Numbered from the stretch's first letter, positions 45,757-55,128 are shown. The stretch: DNA of 64,000 nt from Pseudarthrobacter enclensis (GCF_030811655.1 NZ_JAUSRE010000007.1:1-64000), one strand, 5' to 3'. Program-made: numbers and translations. Notes: generated by a model from the sequence alone, not told the origin.

Positions 45757-47445
45757 ATGCGTTTTACGCGCACTTCCAAAGCACTGGGCATCGTGGCAAT
45801 CGCTGCGCTTGCCCTGACCGGGTGCGGCGCCGGCGGCGGCGGCAGCACCGACGGATCGAGCAATGCTGCCGGCGATCCGAATAAGGTCATCACCGCCTAC
45901 AGCAACGAGCCACAAAACCCGCTGCTGCCGGCAAACACCAACGAGGTCTACGGCGGCCGCGTCGTGAACCTGCTTTTCGAAGGTCTTCGCAGCTACGACG
46001 CCAACGGCAAGGCAGTGAATGCACTGGCCGATTCCATCGAGTCTTCCGACGCCCAGAACTGGACCATCAAGGTCAAGCAGGGCCAGAAGTTCACCAACGG
46101 GGAAGCCATCACGGCCAAGACTTTTGTTGACTCCTGGAATTTCGCCGCGAACTCCAAAAACCTCCAGAACAATGGGTTCTTCTTCGAATCGATCGCCGGT
46201 TACGACGACGTATCGGCTGTGAACTCGGTCAAGGGTGCTGACGGCAAGACCACCACCACTCCTGCCCCCAAGGCAGACACCATGTCCGGGCTGAAGGCAA
46301 CCGATGACTCCACCATCACGGTGAAGCTCGCCCAGCCTGAGGCCGACTGGTCCCTGCGCCTTGGCTACTCCGCCTTCTACCCGCTGCCTTCCGCTGCGCT
46401 GGCAGACCCCAAGACCTACGGTGAAAACCCCGTGGGCAATGGTCCCTACAAGTTCGAAAAGCAGGGTTCCTGGGTCCACGACCAGTCCATCACCCTGGTA
46501 AAGAACGCTGACTACAAGGGCACCCGCGAGGCCAAGAACGGCGGCGTGACCTTCAAGTTCTACACCGATCCGGGCCCCGCATACACCGACCTGCAGTCGG
46601 ACAACCTGGACGTCTCGGATGTCCTGCCGTCCAACGCGTTGAAGACCTACGTCAACGACTTCCCGGGCCGCAACGCCACCAAGCCTGTCGCCACCGATTC
46701 CACCCTGAACATCCCGGGCTACAACCCGAACTTCCAGGGTGAAGCCGGCAAACTGCGCCGCCAGGCCCTGTCCTACGCCATCAACCGCGAGGAAATCGCA
46801 AAGGTGGTCTTCAACGGTACCCGCACCCCGGCCAAGGCCTTTGCCCCGCCGGTCATCGACGGCTTCAAGGAAGGCATCAAGGGCAGCGAAGTGCTGAACT
46901 TCGATCCCGCGAAGGCCAAGGACCTTTGGGCCCAGGCCAACAAGATCCAGCCGTACGACGATTCCAAGCCGCTCCAGATTGCTTCCAACACCGACGGTGG
47001 CAACAAGGAATGGATCGACGCCGTAGCCAACGGCTTCAAGAACAACCTCGGGATCCAGGCTGAGATCCAGCCCTTCGCCAAGTTTGCCGAAGTCCTGAAC
47101 CTGCGCAAGTCCCAGCAGCTTCCCGGTCTGACCCGCGCCGGCTGGCAGGGTGACTACCCGTCGCTCTATAACTTCCTTGGACCGGTATGGGCCACCGGAG
47201 CTTCCTCCAACTACGAGAAGTACTCGAACCCGGAGTTCGACAAGCTGCTCAAGGAGGGCCTGGCCGCCAAGAGCACCGACGAGGCCAACGCCAAGTTCAA
47301 CCAGGCACAGGAAATCCTGTTCCAGGACCTGCCCGGGCTGCCGCTTTGGGACCAGGCACGCGCGATCGTGTGGAGCAACAACGTCGTGAAGGCCGAGACC
47401 GGCTGGAACGGTGAAATCCTCTACTACGGCATCACCGCAAAGTAG
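45757..47445 (+). CDS. peptide ABC transporter substrate-binding lipoprotein
   Basis: A 562-residue SBP_bac_5 protein with lipobox LTGC (about residue 23) and a Gly/Ser linker. Conserved elements are FTNGEAITAKTFVDSWNF, NPVGNGPYKF and SYAINREEIAKVVFNG, close to oligopeptide/dipeptide-binding proteins. AGGAGG lies 6 nt before ATG 45757. It begins an operon with two permeases and a double ATPase, so it is the cognate binding subunit. Confidence 0.9.
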   Translation: MRFTRTSKALGIVAIAALALTGCGAGGGGSTDGSSNAAGDPNKVITAYSNEPQNPLLPANTNEVYGGRVVNLLFEGLRSYDANGKAVNALADSIESSDAQNWTIKVKQGQKFTNGEAITAKTFVDSWNFAANSKNLQNNGFFFESIAGYDDVSAVNSVKGADGKTTTTPAPKADTMSGLKATDDSTITVKLAQPEADWSLRLGYSAFYPLPSAALADPKTYGENPVGNGPYKFEKQGSWVHDQSITLVKNADYKGTREAKNGGVTFKFYTDPGPAYTDLQSDNLDVSDVLPSNALKTYVNDFPGRNATKPVATDSTLNIPGYNPNFQGEAGKLRRQALSYAINREEIAKVVFNGTRTPAKAFAPPVIDGFKEGIKGSEVLNFDPAKAKDLWAQANKIQPYDDSKPLQIASNTDGGNKEWIDAVANGFKNNLGIQAEIQPFAKFAEVLNLRKSQQLPGLTRAGWQGDYPSLYNFLGPVWATGASSNYEKYSNPEFDKLLKEGLAAKSTDEANAKFNQAQEILFQDLPGLPLWDQARAIVWSNNVVKAETGWNGEILYYGITAK

Positions 47446-47472
47446 TCACAGATCTAACTTGCCGTATGGCTG

Positions 47473-47503
47473 ATGGGGGTTCCGGTTGCGTCCGGGCCCC
47501 CAT
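47473..47503 (+). terminator. intercistronic hairpin between binding protein and permease genes
   Basis: ATGGGGG pairs with CCCCCAT around an inner CCGG/CCGG pairing. Such hairpins often stabilise or attenuate the message so that the binding protein is made in excess of the membrane subunits. Confidence 0.5.
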
Positions 47504-47570
47504 TGGCTTGCACATGGCAGGAAGGCATTCATGAACCCGTTTTTCCCTTTACCGGAAGGCAGGTGATCCT

Positions 47571-48500
47571 GTGATCCGGTTCATCCTGCGCCGACTCCTC
47601 CAGGTGATCCCTGTATTCCTCGGCACAACCCTTTTGGTCTACTACATGGTGTTCGCCCTGCCGGGCGACCCCATCGCTGCACTCTTCGGTGACCGCCAGC
47701 CCCCGCAGGCAGTTATCGACACCCTCCGCAGCCAGTACCACCTGGACCAGCCCTTCTGGGTCCAGTACGGACTGTTCCTCAAGAACCTCTTCACCTTCAA
47801 CCTCGGCAACGACTTCACCGGCCAGCCCATTGCCGCCAGCCTTGCACGGGTCTTCCCCGTGACAGCGATGCTCGCCATCGAGGCCCTTGCCATCCAGGCC
47901 ATCTTCGGCGTTGCCTTCGGAGTCTTCGCCGGCCTGCGCAGGGGCGGATGGTTCGATTCCACGGTCCTGGTGGCCTCACTGGTGGTCATCGCAATTCCCA
48001 CCTTCGTCCTGGGCTTCGTTTTCCAGCTCGTCTTCGGCGTGCAGCTGGGCTGGGCCAAACCCACCGTTGGCGCAAACGCCAACTGGGTCACGCTGCTGCT
48101 GCCGGCTGTAGTCCTCGGACTCGTCTCCTTCGCCTATGTTCTCCGCCTGACCCGCGCGTCAGTCAGTGAAAACATGAACGCCGACTACGTTCGGACCGCC
48201 ACCGCAAAAGGCCTGTCCCGGCCCCGCGTCGTCATGGCCCACATCCTGCGCAACTCGCTGATCCCCGTTGTCACCTACCTGGGCGCCAACTTGGGCGGCC
48301 TGATGGGCGGCGCCATTGTCACCGAAGGCATCTTCAACGTTCCCGGCGTCGGCAACAAGCTCTACCAGGCAGTCCTCCGCAGTGAAGGCCCCACCATCGT
48401 TTCCATCGTCAGCGTCCTGGTACTGGTGTTCGTGGTGGCCAACCTTCTTGTCGATCTCCTGTACGCCTGGCTTGACCCGAGGATCCGCTATGACCAGTAA
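47571..48500 (+). CDS. peptide ABC transporter permease (DppB-like)
   Basis: A 309-residue permease with six helices. It starts IRFILRRLLQVIPVFLGTTL, the standard DppB N-terminus, and has the coupling loop NADYVRTATAKGLSRPRVV and the final AWLDPRIRYDQ. GTG 47571 is used; the ribosome site AAGGCAGG is about 8 nt upstream. It overlaps the next gene by 11 nt. Confidence 0.93.
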   Translation: MIRFILRRLLQVIPVFLGTTLLVYYMVFALPGDPIAALFGDRQPPQAVIDTLRSQYHLDQPFWVQYGLFLKNLFTFNLGNDFTGQPIAASLARVFPVTAMLAIEALAIQAIFGVAFGVFAGLRRGGWFDSTVLVASLVVIAIPTFVLGFVFQLVFGVQLGWAKPTVGANANWVTLLLPAVVLGLVSFAYVLRLTRASVSENMNADYVRTATAKGLSRPRVVMAHILRNSLIPVVTYLGANLGGLMGGAIVTEGIFNVPGVGNKLYQAVLRSEGPTIVSIVSVLVLVFVVANLLVDLLYAWLDPRIRYDQ

Positions 48501-49434
48501 CAACAGCCACTTCGTGGCCCCCATTGAAGAGACACCGCTGCAGGCAACGGACGCCGTCAAGACTGACCAGGCCCCGCTCAGCCTGTGGGTAGACGCGTGG
48601 CGCAAGCTCCGCCGTCGTCCGCTGTTCATCATCTCGGCACTGTTGATCCTGGCCCTGATCGTGATTGCGCTGTTCCCGGGCCTGTTCACGTCCACCCCGC
48701 CAAACGAAGGATGCGAGCTTTCCAACTCGGAAGGCGCGCCCACTGCCGGGCACCCGTTCGGATTTACCTTCCAGGGCTGCGACGTTTACTCCCGGGTCAT
48801 CCACGGCACACAGGCCTCGCTTTCCGTGGGCCTGCTCTCCGTCCTCTGCGTCCTGGTTATCGGTGTGACCCTCGGCGCCCTCGCCGGGTACTACGGTGGC
48901 TGGATCGACGCCGTGCTCGCACGCCTGGGTGACATCTTCTTCGCACTGCCGCTCGTCCTTGGCGCGCTGGTGATCACCCAGCTGCCGCTGTTCCGGGAAA
49001 ACAAAAGCGTCTGGACCGTGGTGTTCGTCATCTCGCTCCTGGCATGGCCGCAAATGGCCCGCATCACCCGCGGCGCAGTCATCGAAGTACGCAACGCGGA
49101 CTTTGTCACGGCAGCCCGCGCGCTGGGTGTCTCCAAGTTCGGCGCGCTGGTCCGCCACGTGCTGCCCAACGCCCTGGCACCCATCATCGTCCTGGCAACA
49201 CTGGAACTTGGCGTGTTCATCGTGGCCGAAGCCACCCTGTCCTTCCTGGGCATCGGCCTGCCGCAGAGCATCATGTCCTGGGGCAACGACATCGCGGGCG
49301 CCCAGGCATCGATCAGGACCCGCCCGGAAATCATGCTCTACCCGGCCGCGGCACTGTCCATCACGGTGCTGAGCTTCATCATGCTGGGCGACGCAGTACG
49401 CGACGCCCTTGACCCGAAGAGCCGTCAGCGATGA
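48490..49434 (+). CDS. peptide ABC transporter permease (DppC-like)
   Basis: A 314-residue permease. A cytoplasmic N-terminus of about 35 residues precedes WRKLRRRPLFIISALLILAL. The extracytoplasmic loop contains two cysteines, and RNADFVTAARALGVSKFGAL is the coupling loop. The C-terminus GDAVRDALDPKSRQR is typical. ATG 48490 lies inside the end of the upstream gene; the earlier open frame is not used. Confidence 0.92.
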   Translation: MTSNNSHFVAPIEETPLQATDAVKTDQAPLSLWVDAWRKLRRRPLFIISALLILALIVIALFPGLFTSTPPNEGCELSNSEGAPTAGHPFGFTFQGCDVYSRVIHGTQASLSVGLLSVLCVLVIGVTLGALAGYYGGWIDAVLARLGDIFFALPLVLGALVITQLPLFRENKSVWTVVFVISLLAWPQMARITRGAVIEVRNADFVTAARALGVSKFGALVRHVLPNALAPIIVLATLELGVFIVAEATLSFLGIGLPQSIMSWGNDIAGAQASIRTRPEIMLYPAAALSITVLSFIMLGDAVRDALDPKSRQR

Positions 49435-51152
49435 GAGATAAAGAGATGACAACTCCAGACGTCCGCATCGATGAGGCCAACACCACCGGCGTCAGGCCGC
49501 TGCTCGAAATCCGAGACCTCGCCATCACCTTCAAGACCGGCGGCGGTGAGGTCCAGGCCGTAAGGAATGCGCACCTGACCATCATGCCGGGTGAGACGGT
49601 GGCCATCGTGGGGGAGTCGGGCTCCGGCAAATCCACCACGGCCCTGGCCGCAATCGGCCTCCTGCCCAACAACGGAAGGGTGTCCGGCGGCCAGATACTG
49701 CTCGACGGCGAGGACATCGCCCACGCCACCGAGCAGCGCATGATCGAACTGCGCGGAAACACGATTGGAATGGTTCCGCAGGACCCCATGTCCAACCTGA
49801 ACCCTGTGTGGAAGATCGGCTACCAGGTACGGGAAACACTGCGTGCCAACGGCCGGCCCAGCGGTCCGGACGACATCGCCAAGGTGCTTTCCCAGGCGGG
49901 GCTCCCGGACGCCAAGCGCCGGGCCAACCAGTACCCGCATGAGTTCTCCGGCGGCATGCGCCAGCGCGCCCTGATCGCCATCGGCCTCTCCTGCCAGCCG
50001 CGCCTGCTGATTGCGGACGAGCCGACGTCGGCCCTCGACGTCACGGTCCAGCGGCAGATCCTGGACCACCTGGAGACCATGACCAACGAGTTGGGCACCT
50101 CGGTCCTGCTGATCACCCATGACCTGGGCCTGGCAGCCGAGCGTGCAGACAAAGTGGTGGTCATGTACCAGGGCCGCGTGGTGGAGGCGGGACCGTCCCT
50201 GGAACTGCTCCGGAATCCGCAGCACCCGTACACCAAGCGGCTCGTGGAGTCCGCACCGTCCCTGGCCAGCCGCCGCATCCAGGTGGCCAAGGAGCAGGGC
50301 GTGGAGACCACGGACCTGCTGGCACCGGCTGCCGAGACGGCCAAGTCGGACGCCTTCCTGCAGATCCAGGACCTTCGCAAGGTGTACAAGCTCCGCCAGG
50401 GGCTGGGCAAGGCCACCGACTTCGCGGCGGTCGACGGCGTCAGTTTCGACGTGCGGCGGGGAACCACGACGGCGATCGTGGGGGAGTCGGGGTCCGGCAA
50501 GTCCACGGTGGCCAAGATGGTGCTCCAGCTGGAGAAGCCGACAGAAGGCAGGATCCTGTTCGACGGCGTCGACACCTCTGCCCTGAAGCCTGCCGAGTTG
50601 TTCAAGTTCCGCAGGCGCGTCCAGCCGATCTTCCAGGACCCGTACGGTTCCCTCGATCCGATGTACAACATCTTCCGCACGATCGAAGAACCTCTGCGCG
50701 TCCACAAGATCGGGGACCAGGCCAGCCGGGAGAAGAAGGTACGCACACTGCTGGACCAGGTGGCCCTGCCCCAGTCGGCCATGCAGCGGTACCCGAACGA
50801 GCTCTCCGGCGGACAGCGGCAGCGTGTGGCCATTGCCCGTGCGCTGGCGCTCGATCCCGAGGTCATCATCTGCGACGAGGCTGTTTCCGCGCTGGATGTC
50901 CTGGTTCAGGCGCAGGTGCTGAACCTGCTCGCTGACCTGCAGGCCAACCTCGGCCTGACGTACCTGTTCATCACCCACGACCTTGCCGTGGTGCGGCAGA
51001 TCGCCGACCACGTGTGCGTGATGGAGAAGGGCCGCCTGGTGGAGACGGGATCCACGGATGAGGTCTTTGAGTCGCCCCAGCAGGAATACACCAACGCCTT
51101 GCTCAACGCGATCCCCGGCGCGAAGCTGATGCTTCCGCCGGAAGTCGCATAG
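49431..51152 (+). CDS. fused peptide ABC transporter ATP-binding protein (DppD-DppF)
   Basis: A 573-residue protein with two complete ABC domains. In the first, Walker A is GESGSGKSTT (about 62-71), the signature region FSGGMRQRALIAIGL and Walker B LLIADEPT. In the second, Walker A is GESGSGKSTV (about 351), the signature LSGGQRQRVAIARAL and Walker B VIICDEAV. The oligopeptide ATPase C-terminal segment NPQHPYTKRLVESAP lies between them. Each half corresponds to DppD or DppF, so one chain powers the importer. ATG 49431 overlaps the upstream stop; ATG 49446 is a possible alternative. Confidence 0.92.
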   Translation: MRDKEMTTPDVRIDEANTTGVRPLLEIRDLAITFKTGGGEVQAVRNAHLTIMPGETVAIVGESGSGKSTTALAAIGLLPNNGRVSGGQILLDGEDIAHATEQRMIELRGNTIGMVPQDPMSNLNPVWKIGYQVRETLRANGRPSGPDDIAKVLSQAGLPDAKRRANQYPHEFSGGMRQRALIAIGLSCQPRLLIADEPTSALDVTVQRQILDHLETMTNELGTSVLLITHDLGLAAERADKVVVMYQGRVVEAGPSLELLRNPQHPYTKRLVESAPSLASRRIQVAKEQGVETTDLLAPAAETAKSDAFLQIQDLRKVYKLRQGLGKATDFAAVDGVSFDVRRGTTTAIVGESGSGKSTVAKMVLQLEKPTEGRILFDGVDTSALKPAELFKFRRRVQPIFQDPYGSLDPMYNIFRTIEEPLRVHKIGDQASREKKVRTLLDQVALPQSAMQRYPNELSGGQRQRVAIARALALDPEVIICDEAVSALDVLVQAQVLNLLADLQANLGLTYLFITHDLAVVRQIADHVCVMEKGRLVETGSTDEVFESPQQEYTNALLNAIPGAKLMLPPEVA

Positions 51153-51177
51153 CGGGAACTTCCTGTGCGCGGGTGGG

Positions 51178-51221
51178 GCCGGGACCTTCGGGTCCCGGCT
51201 CCAGCCGTTTAAGCCGGCTGG
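51178..51221. terminator. terminator after the peptide transporter operon
   Basis: A 9-bp stem GCCGGGACC/GGTCCCGGC with a TTCG tetraloop (51178-51199), followed by a second 7-bp stem CCAGCCG/CGGCTGG (51201-51221). It lies between convergent genes and has no T-run. Confidence 0.65.
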
Positions 51222-51242
51222 AAGTGCAAGCCGACCGTGGCC

Positions 51243-51590
51243 TCAGTCCTGGAACGCGCTGCTGCCGCCCGGCACCGCTGCGAGCACCGTCCTGCTGATG
51301 TCCGGCACTACCGCCTCAAGCCGTCCGTTCCCGGGATTGCGCATGTGGGACGTCGCAGCCACAGCCGTCTGTGCCCCCAGGCCTGCTTGGCCCGCTGCCC
51401 CCACCCCGGCCCCTGCCTGCCCGGTAACGGCAAAGGGTGCCGCGTTTCCTGAAGGGGCGCCTGAATCTGCGTAGCCGGCGAGCCCAAGGACGCCCGTGAA
51501 CGCCAGTACACCGGACACCACAAGCATGGTGGCGTGGGTGGCGCCCCGCGGGGTGCTGACCTTGGCAGGGGGCATCGTTGTCTCCGGCAT
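51243..51590 (-). CDS. hypothetical exported or membrane-anchored protein
   Basis: A 115-residue protein with one hydrophobic helix (ATMLVVSGVLAFTGVLGLAG, about 21-40), a small-residue linker rich in Ala and Gly, and no recognised domain. ATG 51590 is chosen; a TTG at 51596 is possible. No ribosome site is clear. It converges on the peptide transporter operon. Confidence 0.5.
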   Translation of the reverse strand: MPETTMPPAKVSTPRGATHATMLVVSGVLAFTGVLGLAGYADSGAPSGNAAPFAVTGQAGAGVGAAGQAGLGAQTAVAATSHMRNPGNGRLEAVVPDISRTVLAAVPGGSSAFQD

Positions 51591-51741
51591 GCTCAAAGGT
51601 GTGCGCCTGTCAGGGCCATCATGCCACGGCAGGGGAAGTAAGAGTGAACTTAGTCACACCTCGGACCGGTGATGAGCGAATGCGAAGGCTCCGGCAGTCT
51701 CCGGGGTCGCCGGAATTTAGGCCAATAAATGGCTCAGCGGC

Positions 51742-51747
51742 TAGAAT
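51742..51747 (+). promoter_or_regulatory. candidate -10 box of typA
   Basis: TAGAAT in the 255-nt gap before typA would give a leader of about 90 nt. No good -35 is seen, and nothing else in the gap is recognisable. Confidence 0.35.
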
Positions 51748-51845
51748 AGAGGTAGGCGCCCTGTGCCAAGGGCCTTGTCCGTCGTGCGTTCCAGTTGGAA
51801 ATGTCGCGATACAACAGCTGACTCCACTGAATCGAGCCATTACGC

Positions 51846-53774
51846 ATGTCTGAAACCACCACCAACACCGCGGTAGCCACTGCATCGCGCAGTGACCTGC
51901 GCAACGTCGCGATTGTGGCCCACGTTGACCACGGCAAGACCACCCTGGTCGACGCCATGCTCAAGCAGACCAACTCCTTTGCCGAGCACAACCACGTCGA
52001 GGACCGGGTAATGGACTCCGGCGACCTGGAGCGCGAAAAGGGCATCACCATCCTGGCCAAGAACACCACCGTGGCCTACAATGGTCCGTCCTCAAACGGC
52101 GAGACCATCACCATCAACGTCATCGACACCCCCGGCCACGCCGACTTCGGTGGCGAGGTGGAACGCGGCCTCTCCATGGTGGACGGCGTTGTGCTTCTCG
52201 TCGACTCCTCCGAGGGCCCGCTGCCCCAGACCCGCTTCGTCCTGCGCAAGGCCCTTGCCGCGCACCTTCCCGTGATCCTGCTGGTCAACAAGACGGACCG
52301 CCCCGACGCCCGCATCGACGAAGTGGTGCACGAGTCAATGGACCTGCTCCTGGGCCTGGCCTCCGACCTTGCCGACGAGGTTCCGGACCTGGACCTGGAC
52401 AAGGTGCTGGAAGTTCCCGTTGTCTACGCCGCCGCCAAGGTTGGCCGCGCATCCCTGGAGCAGCCGGCCAACGGCTCCGCTCCGGACAACGAGGACCTTG
52501 AGCCCCTGTTCAAGACCATCATTGAGCACATCCCGGCTCCCACGTACAACCCCGAGGGTGTCCTGCAGGCACACGTCACCAACCTGGACGCTTCCCCGTT
52601 CCTGGGCCGCCTCGCCCTGCTGCGCATCTACAACGGCACCCTCCGCAAGGGCCAGCAGGTTGCCTGGGCCCGCCACAACGGTGAGCTGAAGACCGTTAAG
52701 ATCACCGAGCTCCTCGCCACCAAGGCACTGGAGCGCGTTCCGGCTGATTCCGCCGGCCCCGGCGAGATCGTCGCCGTCGCCGGTATCGAGGACATCACCA
52801 TCGGTGAGACCCTGACCGATGTCGAGAACCCGCAGCCGCTGCCGCTGATTACCGTTGACGATCCCGCGATCTCCATGACCATCGGTATCAACACCTCCCC
52901 CCTGGCCGGCAAGGTCAAGGGCGCCAAGGTCACCGCGCGCCAGGTGAAGGACCGTCTGGACAAGGAACTGATCGGTAACGTCTCCATCAAGGTACTCCCC
53001 ACCGAACGTCCCGACGCATGGGAAGTCCAGGGCCGTGGCGAACTGGCGCTGGCCATCCTTGTTGAGCAGATGCGCCGCGAAGGCTTCGAGCTGACCGTGG
53101 GCAAGCCGCAGGTTGTCACCAAGACCATCGACGGCAAGATCCACGAGCCCATGGAGCACATGACCATCGACGTGCCCGAGGAATACCTTGGCGCCGTCAC
53201 CCAGCTCATGGCCGCCCGCAAGGGCCGCATGACCAACATGGCCAACCACGGCACCGGCTGGTGCCGCATGGAGTTCATCGTGCCGGCCCGTGGCCTGATC
53301 GGTTTCCGCACCCGCTTCCTTACGGACACCCGTGGAGCCGGCATTGCAGCCTCCATCTCCGAAGGCTACGAGCCGTGGGCAGGACCCATCGAGTACCGCA
53401 CCAACGGCTCCATGGTTGCCGACCGCGCCGGCGTGGTCACCCCCTTCGCCATGATCAACCTGCAGGAACGCGGCTCCTTCTTCGTGAAGCCCACCTCCGA
53501 GGTCTACGAAGGCATGATCGTGGGCGAGAACTCCCGCGCCGACGACATGGACGTCAACATCACCAAGGAAAAGAAGCTCACCAACATGCGTGCCGCTTCC
53601 TCCGACAGCTTCGAGAACCTGACCCCGCCGCGGGAGCTCACCCTCGAAGAGTCGCTGGAATTCGCCCGCGAGGACGAGTGCGTTGAGGTGACCCCGGAAG
53701 CAATCCGCATCCGCAAGGTAATCCTGGACACCAATGAGCGCGCCAAGGCCAGCCGCGCCCGCGCCAAGGCCTAA
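51846..53774 (+). CDS. typA: translational GTPase TypA/BipA
   Basis: A 642-residue ribosome-associated GTPase. G1 AHVDHGKTTL at about 24-33, the G2 region EREKGITILAKNT, G3 DTPGHADFGGEVER and G4 NKTDRPDA are intact, followed by EF-G-like domains and the BipA C-terminal domain. It helps ribosome assembly and stress adaptation, especially in the cold. Length is typical of actinobacterial TypA. A strong terminator with a T-run follows. Confidence 0.96.
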   Translation: MSETTTNTAVATASRSDLRNVAIVAHVDHGKTTLVDAMLKQTNSFAEHNHVEDRVMDSGDLEREKGITILAKNTTVAYNGPSSNGETITINVIDTPGHADFGGEVERGLSMVDGVVLLVDSSEGPLPQTRFVLRKALAAHLPVILLVNKTDRPDARIDEVVHESMDLLLGLASDLADEVPDLDLDKVLEVPVVYAAAKVGRASLEQPANGSAPDNEDLEPLFKTIIEHIPAPTYNPEGVLQAHVTNLDASPFLGRLALLRIYNGTLRKGQQVAWARHNGELKTVKITELLATKALERVPADSAGPGEIVAVAGIEDITIGETLTDVENPQPLPLITVDDPAISMTIGINTSPLAGKVKGAKVTARQVKDRLDKELIGNVSIKVLPTERPDAWEVQGRGELALAILVEQMRREGFELTVGKPQVVTKTIDGKIHEPMEHMTIDVPEEYLGAVTQLMAARKGRMTNMANHGTGWCRMEFIVPARGLIGFRTRFLTDTRGAGIAASISEGYEPWAGPIEYRTNGSMVADRAGVVTPFAMINLQERGSFFVKPTSEVYEGMIVGENSRADDMDVNITKEKKLTNMRAASSDSFENLTPPRELTLEESLEFAREDECVEVTPEAIRIRKVILDTNERAKASRARAKA

Positions 53775-53795
53775 CCAGGGTTTTAGCTGTAACCA

Positions 53796-53833
53796 AGAAT
53801 GCCACCGGTCCTGTACCGGTGGCATTCTGTTTT
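53796..53833 (+). terminator. Rho-independent terminator of typA
   Basis: A 14-bp perfect stem AGAATGCCACCGGT/ACCGGTGGCATTCT with a 5-nt loop followed by GTTTT, the most canonical terminator in the window. Confidence 0.9.
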
Positions 53834-53979
53834 AAGTTCCGCGCGGCGCAGCCACCTTTCGCCTCGTTGCGCAGGGGCGGCACGTGCGCACTGAGGAGCC
53901 GCTCCGGTGTCCGGCGCCGTTCTCCACATAGCCGTTTCGAACACCTGCGAATACCTCCCGCAACGGGAAGCATGCAGAC

Positions 53980-54789
53980 ATGCGAACTGTTTCTGAAGCA
54001 CTGGTGGCCCTGGGTGGCGTTGCCGGCACCCGCACACTGTTATTGGCAGGTGTCTCGCGCCGAAGGCTGGAATCCGGACTGTCGGAGGGGTCCGTCCAAA
54101 GGGTTGCGCGGGGCGTCTATGCGTTGCCGGACGCTGATCCCGTGCTTATCCACGCGGCCCGCCATCACGCCGCACCCGGTTGCGTCACGGCCGCTCTGGC
54201 CTCCGGACTGTGGGTGGTGAAGGCTCCGGAGAGGCCGCATCTGGCCGCCCGCCATGGCAGGCAGATCCCCGGCTGTGTGGTACATCGGAGCAACCTTCCA
54301 ATGACTCCTTTGGACATCGTCTGTCAGTCCCTCCGCTGTCTGTCCCCTCTTGAAGGGCTGACTATCGCGGAGTCCGCCGTTAAAAAGGGCCAAGTCCAAC
54401 TCGCGGCGTTGCGGGCACGGTTTCCGGCGGCCCGTGAGAAGGCGATGCTGAACCTGATTGGGAGAATTCGGCCCCAATCGGGTTCCATAATCGAAACCAT
54501 CGCCCGGTATCTCCTGGAGGAAGCGGGGCTTACGGTCGAGCTGCAGGTTAACGTTCCTGGAATGGGCCATCTGGATCTTTTTGTCGACGGTGTGCTGGGC
54601 ATTGAGGCTGACGGCTATGCCCACCACAGCAGCCGGGAGGCCTATCGGGAAGACAGGCGGCGTTGGAACGTCACCGTCATGAGGGGTGTCCCAACTCTCC
54701 GGGTGACGTTCGAGATGCTTGTTCGTGAACCTGCGGAGTTCGTTGGCATGGTTCGTAGGGGGCTTGCCGTGTACGGGGCGGCGCGGTGA
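53980..54789 (+). CDS. AbiEi-like winged-helix protein with DUF559 nuclease-like domain
   Basis: A 269-residue protein. The N-terminal part (about 1-60, GVSRRRLESGLSEGSVQRVARGVYAL) resembles the AbiEi antitoxin winged helix. The C-terminal part (about 175-265) resembles the Vsr-like DUF559 fold, with HLDLFVDGVLGIEADGYAHH and EDRRRWNVTVMRGV supplying the Asp, Glu and Arg positions. No AbiEii toxin gene is adjacent. Such single genes are frequent in actinobacteria and their function is unknown. GGGAAG is a weak ribosome site. Confidence 0.7.
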   Translation: MRTVSEALVALGGVAGTRTLLLAGVSRRRLESGLSEGSVQRVARGVYALPDADPVLIHAARHHAAPGCVTAALASGLWVVKAPERPHLAARHGRQIPGCVVHRSNLPMTPLDIVCQSLRCLSPLEGLTIAESAVKKGQVQLAALRARFPAAREKAMLNLIGRIRPQSGSIIETIARYLLEEAGLTVELQVNVPGMGHLDLFVDGVLGIEADGYAHHSSREAYREDRRRWNVTVMRGVPTLRVTFEMLVREPAEFVGMVRRGLAVYGAAR

Positions 54790-54838
54790 AGCTGTGGGTC
54801 ATTGCGCCTGGGCAGTCGCGGCGCGCCGAGACGGGCCC

Positions 54839-55075
54839 TCAGCGCGCGGGGCGCCGCGGGGGAGCGGGCGGGACTTCCTTTGCCGCCACCACGCGTTCCA
54901 GTGGAATGACGACGTCGGCCTGCCGGGTGCGGACGGTACAGGAACCGGCGTCACAGGCCAGCAGGTGGCCCAGCGCGTCCGTGAAGCCCCCCTCGATGCG
55001 GTAGCGAACCACAACACGCGTGCCGGGCTCGGCCGCAGCAAGGAAGCGGGCAGGGGCAGGTACTTGCTGACTCAC
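54839..55075 (-). CDS. small Rv0428c-like SH3-fold protein
   Basis: A 78-residue protein with GTRVVVRYRIEGGFTDALGH and VIPLERVVAAKEVPPAPPRR. This resembles the SH3-like N-terminal domain of the mycobacterial acetyltransferase Rv0428c, here without the GNAT part. The GTG start lies 6 nt after TAGTAT. Divergent from fdxA. The role is unknown. Confidence 0.55.
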   Translation of the reverse strand: MSQQVPAPARFLAAAEPGTRVVVRYRIEGGFTDALGHLLACDAGSCTVRTRQADVVIPLERVVAAKEVPPAPPRRPAR

Positions 55076-55081
55076 CAGTTC

Positions 55082-55087
55082 ATACTA
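55082..55087 (-). promoter_or_regulatory. -10 box of the SH3-fold gene (leaderless)
   Basis: On the minus strand TAGTAT ends 6 nt before GTG 55075. Confidence 0.55.
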
Positions 55088-55122
55088 GGGGCCCCGGCTA
55101 GGTTCGCGGGAACGGCCTGGGG

Positions 55123-55128
55123 GATAAT
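55123..55128 (+). promoter_or_regulatory. candidate -10 box of fdxA
   Basis: GATAAT matches five of six TATAAT positions; the start point would be near 55135, giving a leader of about 78 nt with GC-rich inverted repeats. Confidence 0.35.
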
